In this document: piece by piece, positions 13,247 through 18,420 of the stretch
Layout of the letters: each line of letters opens with the position of its first letter
How positions within the stretch are numbered: position 1 is the first letter of the stretch
NCBI GenBank assembly: GCA_018400215.1
Contig: JAGYNF010000009.1
Coordinates: forward strand, 1 to 18,420
Reading direction: 5' to 3'
DNA length: 18,420 nucleotides
DNA from: Cyanobium sp. M55B138
Lineage (GTDB): Bacteria; Cyanobacteriota; Cyanobacteriia; PCC-6307; Cyanobiaceae
Position numbers and translations under genes: made by a program
The notes under the pieces: model-generated
Seen by the model: only the letters and a program-made list of their open reading frames with translations
Told to the model about the DNA's origin: nothing
The model's database searches: none

Positions 13247-14806
13247 ATGGGATTGCCCTGGTATCGGGTGCATACGGTCGTGATCAACGACCCTGGTCGC
13301 CTTCTGGCCGTGCACCTCATGCATACCGCGCTGGTGGCCGGCTGGGCCGGCTCAATGGCGCTCTATGAGCTTGCGATTTTTGATCCCTCCGACCCGGTGC
13401 TCAACCCGATGTGGCGCCAGGGCATGTTTGTGATGCCCTTCATGGCACGCCTGGGCGTGACCGGAAGCTGGGGCGGCTGGAGCATCACCGGTGAAACCGG
13501 TGTTGACCCCGGCTTCTGGAGCTTCGAAGGCGTTGCCGCCGCCCACATCGTGTTCAGTGGCCTGCTGTTCCTCGCGGCCATCTGGCACTGGACCTTCTGG
13601 GATCTGGAAATTTGGCAGGATCCCCGCACCGGGGAGCCCGCCCTCGACCTGCCCAAAATCTTTGGCATCCACCTGCTGCTGGCCGGCTTGGCCTGCTTTG
13701 GCTTCGGTGCCTTCCACCTCACTGGCGTGTTCGGCCCGGGCATGTGGGTGAGTGATGCCTACGGCATCAGTGGCCATCTCGAACCGGTGCAGCCCTCCTG
13801 GGGGCCCGAGGGGTTCAACCCCTTCAATCCCGGCGGCATCGTGGCCCACCACATTGCGGCGGGCATTGTGGGCATCATCGCCGGCATTTTCCACATCACC
13901 ACCCGTCCGCCCGAGCGCCTCTACAAGGCGCTGCGCATGGGCAACATTGAAACGGTGCTGGCCTCCGCCATTGCGGCCGTGTTCTTCGCCGCCTTCATCG
14001 TGGCTGGCACCATGTGGTACGGCGCAGCCGCCACCCCGGTGGAGTTGTTTGGCCCCACCCGCTACCAGTGGGACCAGGGCTACTTCAAGACCGAAATCAA
14101 CCGCCGCGTGCAAACGGCGCTCGACAACGGCGCCACCAAGGAAGAGGCCTACGGCTCCATTCCCGAAAAGCTCGCCTTCTACGACTACGTGGGCAACAGC
14201 CCGGCCAAGGGTGGCCTCTTCCGCGTGGGCCCGATGGTGAACGGCGACGGCCTGCCCACCGGTTGGATCGGCCACATCTCCTTCACCGACCAGGAAGGCC
14301 GTGAGCTCGAGGTGCGGCGCCTGCCCAACTTCTTCGAGAACTTCCCGGTTGTGCTGGAAGACCAAAACGGCATCGTGCGTGCCGACATTCCCTTCCGGCG
14401 GGCTGAGGCCAAGTATTCCTTTGAGCAGACCGGCGTCACGGCCACCGTCTACGGCGGCGCCCTGAACGGCCAAACCTTCACCGATCCTGCGGACGTGAAG
14501 CGCTTTGCTCGCAAGGCCCAGCTTGGCGAGGCCTTTGAATTCGACCGCGAGACCTACCACTCCGACGGTACGTTCCGCAGTTCACCCCGTGGCTGGTTCA
14601 CCTTCGGCCACGCCACCTTCGCCCTGCTCTTCTTCTTCGGCCACATCTGGCACGGTGCTCGCACCCTCTACCGCGACGTGTTTGCCGGCATCGATCCCGA
14701 CCTGGGCGAACAAATTGAGTTCGGTCTCTTCCAGAAACTGGGCGACAAGTCGACCCGCCGCCTGCCGGAGGGCTACGCGCCCCCTGCCGGCTCCACCCTC
14801 AGCTGA
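13247..14806 (+). CDS. psbB: Photosystem II chlorophyll-binding protein CP47 (PsbB, 519 aa)
   Basis: Core antenna protein of photosystem II that carries chlorophyll a and passes excitation to the reaction centre. The sequence begins [19 protein letters not shown] and continues [20 protein letters not shown], the classic CP47 N-terminus. It has six membrane helices with histidine ligands and the large lumenal loop between helices 5 and 6 (about 260-450). The end is [15 protein letters not shown]. The length is normal. ATG at 13247 is preceded by a short leader; the open frame upstream is not conserved. psbT follows after 15 bases with a GGAG ribosome-binding site, making a psbB-psbT operon closed by a strong terminator. 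Confidence 0.99.
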   Translation: MGLPWYRVHTVVINDPGRLLAVHLMHTALVAGWAGSMALYELAIFDPSDPVLNPMWRQGMFVMPFMARLGVTGSWGGWSITGETGVDPGFWSFEGVAAAHIVFSGLLFLAAIWHWTFWDLEIWQDPRTGEPALDLPKIFGIHLLLAGLACFGFGAFHLTGVFGPGMWVSDAYGISGHLEPVQPSWGPEGFNPFNPGGIVAHHIAAGIVGIIAGIFHITTRPPERLYKALRMGNIETVLASAIAAVFFAAFIVAGTMWYGAAATPVELFGPTRYQWDQGYFKTEINRRVQTALDNGATKEEAYGSIPEKLAFYDYVGNSPAKGGLFRVGPMVNGDGLPTGWIGHISFTDQEGRELEVRRLPNFFENFPVVLEDQNGIVRADIPFRRAEAKYSFEQTGVTATVYGGALNGQTFTDPADVKRFARKAQLGEAFEFDRETYHSDGTFRSSPRGWFTFGHATFALLFFFGHIWHGARTLYRDVFAGIDPDLGEQIEFGLFQKLGDKSTRRLPEGYAPPAGSTLS

Positions 14807-14821
14807 CCCGGAGCAGACCCC

Positions 14822-14917
14822 ATGGAGAGCTTCGCCTACATCCTGATTCTCACCCTGGCCATTTCCACCCTGTTCTTCGCGATCGCCTTCCGCGATCCAC
14901 CGAAGATCGGCAAGTGA
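14822..14917 (+). CDS. psbT: Photosystem II protein PsbT (31 aa)
   Basis: Single-helix subunit near the photosystem II dimer interface. The product starts [19 protein letters not shown], with one membrane helix, and ends in the basic stretch RDPPKIGK, as is standard for PsbT. A GGAG at 14810-14813 lies 8 bases before the ATG. It follows psbB directly, as in most cyanobacteria and chloroplasts. Confidence 0.97.
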   Translation: MESFAYILILTLAISTLFFAIAFRDPPKIGK

Positions 14918-14942
14918 TTGCCTGGCCCTAGCCACAACCCTG

Positions 14943-14969
14943 ACCCCTGGCCCCTGCCGGGGGTTTTTT
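14943..14969 (+). terminator. Rho-independent terminator after psbB-psbT
   Basis: A stem of nine pairs, ACCCCTGGC with GCCGGGGGT (one T-G pair), closes a four-base loop CCCT. The last pair begins a run of six T (14964-14969). It lies 25 bases after the psbT stop and is the only textbook intrinsic terminator in the window. Confidence 0.9.
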
Positions 14970-15005
14970 ATTGGTGCGATTCCAGCAAGAAAAAGCCTGC
15001 GGAGG

Positions 15006-15045
15006 TTCTCAAGCCCTTCTCAAGGGGAGATCGCATGATTAAACT
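15006..15045 (+). promoter_or_regulatory. Direct repeat and candidate promoter upstream of nrdR
   Basis: TTCTCAAG occurs twice, at 15006-15013 and 15017-15024, separated by 3 bases (11-base period). The second copy is also half of the small inverted repeat CCCTT-CTC-AAGGG. A promoter-like pair overlaps it: TTCTCA (15017-15022), 17 bases, then TAAACT (15040-15045). Thus a bound regulator would contact the -35 region. 8-bp repeats with 3-bp spacers are the layout of sites for PhoB/OmpR-type response regulators. The function is inference. Confidence 0.4.
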
Positions 15046-15072
15046 CTGCAAAGATCACCCGGATGTGCGGGG

Positions 15073-15567
15073 ATGCAATGCCCCTCCTGCCAACACACCG
15101 ATAGTCGGGTGCTCGAATCACGCTCGGCCGATGGCGGCCGCAGTGTGCGGCGGCGCCGGGAGTGCTTGAACTGCGATTTCCGCTTCACCACCTACGAGCG
15201 GGTGGAAACGGTGCCGATCACGGTGGTGAAACGCAACGGCCATCGCGAAACCTTCAATCGCTCCAAGCTGCTGCACGGCCTGCTGCGCGCCTGCGAGAAA
15301 ACCGGTCTGGAGCCGGCTCGCCTCGAGGGTGTGGTCGACGAGATCGAACTGCAGCTGCAACAGCGCAGTGGGCGCGAGGTGCGCAGCGGCGAAATCGGCG
15401 AGCTGGTGCTGGAGCAACTCAGCGACATGAGCGAAGTGGCCTACGTGCGGTTTGCCTCGGTGTATCGCCAGTTCCAGGGGGTGAGCGACTTCGTGGCCAC
15501 CCTGGAGGGCCTGCATCGCCGGGTGGGGCACCAGGGCGATGCCTCGATCCTGGCCCTGCTGCCCTGA
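15073..15567 (+). CDS. nrdR: Transcriptional repressor NrdR (164 aa)
   Basis: Zinc-ribbon and ATP-cone regulator of ribonucleotide reductase genes; it senses ATP/dATP. Zinc ligands C3 and C6 (MQCPSC) and C31 and C34 (ECLNCDFRF) are intact. The ATP-cone domain follows at about 48-138 ([16 protein letters not shown] at its start, [14 protein letters not shown] at its end). Length is normal. ATG at 15073 makes the product start with the zinc ribbon, as in all NrdR proteins. It lies about 155 bases after psbT, beyond the terminator, so it needs its own promoter; a candidate with a direct repeat lies upstream. rpsA follows after 119 bases. Confidence 0.97.
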   Translation: MQCPSCQHTDSRVLESRSADGGRSVRRRRECLNCDFRFTTYERVETVPITVVKRNGHRETFNRSKLLHGLLRACEKTGLEPARLEGVVDEIELQLQQRSGREVRSGEIGELVLEQLSDMSEVAYVRFASVYRQFQGVSDFVATLEGLHRRVGHQGDASILALLP

Positions 15568-15578
15568 GCCTGGGCAGG

Positions 15579-15606
15579 TTGAGGCGAGCGCACCGCTTGA
15601 TAGAAT
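15579..15606 (+). promoter_or_regulatory. Candidate sigma-70-type promoter for rpsA
   Basis: TTGAGG (15579-15584) and TAGAAT (15601-15606, five of six to consensus) are 16 bases apart. This is the best promoter match in the window. It begins 12 bases after the nrdR stop and 80 bases separate the -10 from the rpsA start, giving a leader of roughly 70-75 bases. Confidence 0.6.
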
Positions 15607-15654
15607 GATGGATTCGGATGGGCCCGCAGGCGGGTGGCTCTTCCGAACCCCATC
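15607..15654 (+). promoter_or_regulatory. Stem-forming leader region of rpsA
   Basis: TTCGGA (15613-15618) pairs perfectly with TCCGAA (15642-15647). Flanking GATGG (15607-15611) can pair with CCATC (15650-15654), with a 1x2 internal loop. A smaller CCCG/CGGG hairpin (15623-15634) sits inside. If transcription starts near 15612, the inner six-pair stem would be at the very 5' end of the mRNA. A leader hairpin fits the known habit of S1 genes to be controlled by their own product, but that is inference. Confidence 0.4.
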
Positions 15655-15686
15655 GCCCTGCCTCCGGCAGCCCGCCAGCTTCTTCC

Positions 15687-16748
15687 ATGACCGTGACCCC
15701 TTCCGATATCAGCTCCCCTGAGGCCGACCTGGATCTTGCCGCCGAAGCGGCCAGCGATCTCGATCTCGACCTCGCCATTCCGGAAGAGGTACCCACGGCC
15801 GACGACCCCAGCAGCCGGGCCGTGGCCCGCGACCTCGATGGCGTGGGCTTCACGCTCGACGAGTTCGCCTCGCTGCTGAGCAAGTACGACTACAACTTCA
15901 AGCCGGGCGACGTTGTCAACGGCACCGTGTTTGCCCTGGAATCGAAGGGCGCCATGATCGACATCGGCGCCAAAACAGCGGCGTTTATGCCCGTTCAGGA
16001 GGTGTCGATCAACCGGGTGGAAGGCCTCAGCGACGTTCTCGTGCCAGGCGAGATCCGCGAGTTCTTCATCATGAGTGAGGAGAACGAAGACGGCCAGCTC
16101 TCCCTCTCCATCCGCCGCATCGAATACCAGCGGGCCTGGGAGCGGGTGCGCCAGCTGCAGAAGGAAGACGCCACCATCTACAGCGAAGTGTTTGCCACCA
16201 ACCGTGGTGGTGCCCTGGTGCGGGTGGAGGGCCTGCGCGGCTTCATCCCCGGCAGCCACATCAGCACCCGCAAGGCCAAGGAAGAGTTGGTGGCCGACTT
16301 CCTGCCCCTCAAGTTCCTGGAGGTGGATGAGGAGCGCAACCGCCTGGTGCTCAGCCATCGCCGTGCCCTGGTGGAGCGCAAGATGAACCGCCTCGAGGTG
16401 GGCGAAGTGGTGCTGGGCACCGTGCGCGGCATCAAGCCCTACGGCGCCTTCATCGACATCGGCGGCGTGAGCGGCCTGCTGCACATCTCCGAGATCAGCC
16501 ACGAGCACATCGAGACCCCCCACACGGTGCTCAATGTGAACGACCAGATGAAGGTGATGATCATCGATCTCGATGCCGAGCGGGGCCGCATCTCCCTCTC
16601 CACCAAGGCCCTCGAGCCGGAGCCGGGCGACATGCTCACCGATCCCCAGAAGGTGTTCGACAAGGCCGAGGAGATGGCCGCCCGCTACAAGCAGATGCTG
16701 CTCGAGCAAGCTGAAGACCAGGAGCCCATGGGTGTGACCCTCGACTGA
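15687..16748 (+). CDS. rpsA: 30S ribosomal protein S1 (353 aa, three S1 domains)
   Basis: RNA-binding ribosomal protein that helps mRNA bind the 30S subunit. Three S1 (OB-fold) domains are seen. Domain 1 starts near KPGDVVNGTVFALESKGAMI, domain 2 near DATIYSEVFATNRGGALVRV, and domain 3 near EVGEVVLGTVRGIKPYGAFI, the most canonical. This three-domain form is that of cyanobacteria and chloroplasts, in contrast to the six domains of enterobacteria. An acidic N-terminal extension (about 8-40, many Asp, Glu and Leu) precedes the first domain. ATG at 15687 is the first plausible start. It has its own promoter candidate and a folded leader. The HAD gene begins 10 bases after the stop. Confidence 0.97.
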   Translation: MTVTPSDISSPEADLDLAAEAASDLDLDLAIPEEVPTADDPSSRAVARDLDGVGFTLDEFASLLSKYDYNFKPGDVVNGTVFALESKGAMIDIGAKTAAFMPVQEVSINRVEGLSDVLVPGEIREFFIMSEENEDGQLSLSIRRIEYQRAWERVRQLQKEDATIYSEVFATNRGGALVRVEGLRGFIPGSHISTRKAKEELVADFLPLKFLEVDEERNRLVLSHRRALVERKMNRLEVGEVVLGTVRGIKPYGAFIDIGGVSGLLHISEISHEHIETPHTVLNVNDQMKVMIIDLDAERGRISLSTKALEPEPGDMLTDPQKVFDKAEEMAARYKQMLLEQAEDQEPMGVTLD

Positions 16749-16758
16749 GGCAACTCCC

Positions 16759-17577
16759 GTGGCCCACTTGCTTCTCCGTGGTGAGCCCCTCCAGGCTCAC
16801 GGGAGCACGGCCGCCGGGCCCGCCACGGTTGAAGCGGTGTTGTTCGACAAGGACGGCACCCTCTCCAGCAGTGAAGCCATGCTTCAAGCCCTGGCCGAGG
16901 CCAGGGTTGTTCATGGCTGCCGCCTGCTGGCGAAAGACCATCCCCAACTGGGCCAGGCCGCCGGCAGCGAACTGGTGACCCTGCTGCAGCGGGCCTACGG
17001 CCTCGATGCCCACGGTGTCCATCCCGCCGGCACCACGGCGGTCGCCAGTCGGGACCACAACCTGATTTCCACGGCCACGGCCCTGTGCCAGGTGGGCCTG
17101 GGTTGGCCCGAGGCGCTGGAACTGGCCCACGCCACATTCCTGGCCACCGATGATCTGCACGGCCAGGGCAGCACCCATCGCCCCATGGCCACCCCAGGGC
17201 TGCCCTCCCTGCTGCACCAGCTCCAGCAGGCGGGCGTGGCCTGCGCGGTGATCAGCAATGACGAAGTCGCCGGCATTGAGGCCTTTTTAGAGAGCCAGCA
17301 ACTCCAGGCGCATTTTCAGGCCATCTGGAGTGCCGAGCATGTTCCCCGCAAGCCCGACCCGGCGGCCGTGCATGGCCTCTGCGCCCTGCTCGGGGTGGCA
17401 CCGGAGCGCTGCGCCCTGGTGGGCGACGCCAACAGCGACCTGGTGATGGCGGAACGGGCCGGGGTGGCCGTGGTGCTGGGCTACAGCGCCGGTTGGCGGC
17501 GACGCCCCCCCCTCGCATCGCGGTTCGCCCAGGTGGGGAACTGGCAGGAGCTCAGCATCGCCAGCGGCGACAGCTGA
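16759..17577 (+). CDS. HAD-superfamily phosphatase (272 aa)
   Basis: Phosphoglycolate-phosphatase-like HAD hydrolase. All four motifs are present: the nucleophile Asp30 and Asp32 in LFDKDGTL, Ser167 in AVISND, Lys198 in RKPDP, and Asp223/Asp227 in LVGDANSDLVMAERAG. The cap domain lies between motifs I and II. The GTG start at 16759 gives an N-terminal stretch of about 24 residues before motif I; a start at GTG codon 24 would remove it. A hairpin lies within the first codons (16781-16800). It is 10 bases after rpsA and 42 bases before metK. In photosynthetic cells such enzymes may clear 2-phosphoglycolate, but the exact substrate cannot be read. Confidence 0.9.
   Translation: MAHLLLRGEPLQAHGSTAAGPATVEAVLFDKDGTLSSSEAMLQALAEARVVHGCRLLAKDHPQLGQAAGSELVTLLQRAYGLDAHGVHPAGTTAVASRDHNLISTATALCQVGLGWPEALELAHATFLATDDLHGQGSTHRPMATPGLPSLLHQLQQAGVACAVISNDEVAGIEAFLESQQLQAHFQAIWSAEHVPRKPDPAAVHGLCALLGVAPERCALVGDANSDLVMAERAGVAVVLGYSAGWRRRPPLASRFAQVGNWQELSIASGDS
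16781..16800 (+). other. Hairpin in the 5' end of the HAD gene
   Basis: GTGAGCC (16781-16787) and GGCTCAC (16794-16800) form a perfect seven-pair stem around the loop CCTCCA. It lies 33 bases after the rpsA stop. No T-run follows, so it is not a standard terminator. It could slow read-through from rpsA or protect the rpsA 3' end; it may also be chance in GC-rich coding DNA. Confidence 0.35.
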
Positions 17578-17619
17578 CCCCACAGGCCATAAGCTTGGGC
17601 ACTGTTTTGGTCGGTGCCG

Positions 17620-18420
17620 ATGAGCCGGTATGTCTTCACCTCGGAATCGGTAACCGAAGGGCATCCCGACAAGATCTGTGATCAGGTGAGCGATGCGGTG
17701 CTCGATGCCCTGCTCGCCCAGGATCCAGCCTCCCGGGTGGCCTGTGAAACCGTGGTGAACACGGGGCTCTGCCTGATTACAGGCGAGGTCACCACCACGG
17801 CCCGGGTTGACTTCAACACCCTGGTGCGCGGGGTGATCAAGCAGATCGGCTACAGCGGCGCCCGCGCCGGCGGCTTCGATTCCAACAGCTGTGCCGTGCT
17901 GGTGGCCCTCGATCAGCAGTCCCCCGATATCGCCCAGGGGGTGGATGAGGCCGACGACCACGCCGGCGACCCCCTCGACCTGGTGGGGGCGGGGGATCAG
18001 GGGATCATGTTCGGCTTCGCCTGCAACGAAACGCCCGAGCTGATGCCCCTGCCGATCAGCTTGGCCCACCGGCTGGCCCGGCAGCTCTCGGCCGTGCGCC
18101 ACGACGGCACCCTGGGCTACCTGCTGCCCGACGGCAAAACCCAGGTGAGCGTCGTCTACGAAGACGACGTGCCCGTGGCCATTGACACGATCCTGATTTC
18201 CACCCAACACACCGCCGAAATCACCCTGCCGGATGGCGGCGTGATCTCCGACGAGAAGGCCCTGCGCGAGCGCATCGCCGCCGACCTCTGGACCCACGTG
18301 GTGGAGCCCGCCACCGCCGATCTGGCCCTCAAACCCAGCCAGGCCCACACCCGCTTTTTGGTGAATCCCACCGGCAAGTTCGTGGTGGGCGGCCCCCAGG
18401 GGGATGCCGGCCTCACCGGC
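17620..18420 (+). CDS. metK: S-adenosylmethionine synthetase MetK, 3' end beyond window (267 codons seen)
   Basis: Makes S-adenosylmethionine from methionine and ATP. The start is ATG at 17620 with the product beginning [19 protein letters not shown], the MetK N-terminus with the ATP-binding His in [18 protein letters not shown] (the ATP signature), [14 protein letters not shown] and [19 protein letters not shown] follow in the right order. The frame is still open at the last base; about 150 residues are missing compared with the usual ~415. The gap after the HAD gene is only 42 bases and shows no riboswitch-size structure. It supplies the SAM used by enzymes such as PrmC in this window, though that link is not special. 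Confidence 0.98.
   Translation, partial: MSRYVFTSESVTEGHPDKICDQVSDAVLDALLAQDPASRVACETVVNTGLCLITGEVTTTARVDFNTLVRGVIKQIGYSGARAGGFDSNSCAVLVALDQQSPDIAQGVDEADDHAGDPLDLVGAGDQGIMFGFACNETPELMPLPISLAHRLARQLSAVRHDGTLGYLLPDGKTQVSVVYEDDVPVAIDTILISTQHTAEITLPDGGVISDEKALRERIAADLWTHVVEPATADLALKPSQAHTRFLVNPTGKFVVGGPQGDAGLTG

Noticed and set aside
13352..14560. Long minus-strand open frame opposite psbB
   Set aside because: psbB is certain on the plus strand; the antisense frame has no recognisable domain.
14879..14886. HIP1 octamer GCGATCGC in psbT
   Set aside because: A common cyanobacterial repeat; I noticed just this exact copy, and it is within coding sequence with no sign of special function.
17578..17619. 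SAM riboswitch upstream of metK
   Set aside because: The gap is only 42 bases and shows no multi-helix structure, too short for known SAM riboswitch classes.
1..18420. Mobile elements, CRISPR arrays or phage genes
   Set aside because: No transposase, integrase, terminal repeats, target duplications or regularly spaced repeats were seen, even at the edges of the ChrA/PLD block.

Overview
The window is a compact, GC-rich chromosomal segment from a cyanobacterium. Photosystem II genes (psbM, psbB, psbT), a complete Min system with cyanobacterial-type MinC, MinD and MinE, a three-S1-domain ribosomal protein S1 and a C-terminal processing protease place it there firmly. The small gene sizes, near-absent intergenic space, weak Shine-Dalgarno signals and high GC suggest a picocyanobacterium of the Synechococcus/Cyanobium group; that finer placement is inference.

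Layout. (1) 1-3076, plus strand: the 3' part of a ctpA-type protease, an HD-domain phosphohydrolase and minC, tightly packed as one likely operon. (2) 3066-5246, minus strand: a translationally coupled block of a phospholipase D-superfamily protein followed by two short chromate-transporter (ChrA) subunits. It sits between minC and minD, which are usually neighbours. (3) 5330-6802, plus strand: minD, minE, a stand-alone LuxR-type helix-turn-helix protein and tRNA-Thr(UGU). (4) 6813-11590, minus strand: six genes with short gaps or overlaps. In transcription order they are a hotdog thioesterase, dprA, prmC, a Sua5/YciO/YrdC protein, a 52-residue membrane protein and a secreted GH10-like protein. 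A perfect match to the cyanobacterial LexA-box consensus lies just before dprA. (5) 11652-12506, plus: a tandem universal stress protein. (6) 12534-13130, minus: psbM and a [2Fe-2S] ferredoxin-like gene. (7) 13247-18420, plus: psbB, psbT, a clear intrinsic terminator, nrdR, rpsA, a HAD phosphatase and the 5' part of metK.

Functionally the window is mostly core: division-site placement (MinCDE), photosystem II core and small subunits, translation and tRNA modification (S1, PrmC, YrdC-like, tRNA-Thr), nucleotide control (NrdR, HD protein), SAM synthesis (MetK) and DNA uptake/recombination (DprA). The least ordinary parts are the opposite-strand ChrA/PLD block splitting the min genes, the putative LexA box at dprA, and possible control elements before nrdR (an 11-bp-period direct repeat) and rpsA (a folded leader).

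No stretch over 300 bases lacks a gene; the longest gap, psbT to nrdR (about 155 bases), holds the terminator and a candidate promoter. I saw no insertion sequence, prophage gene or CRISPR array, and no strong evidence for a wholly new system.
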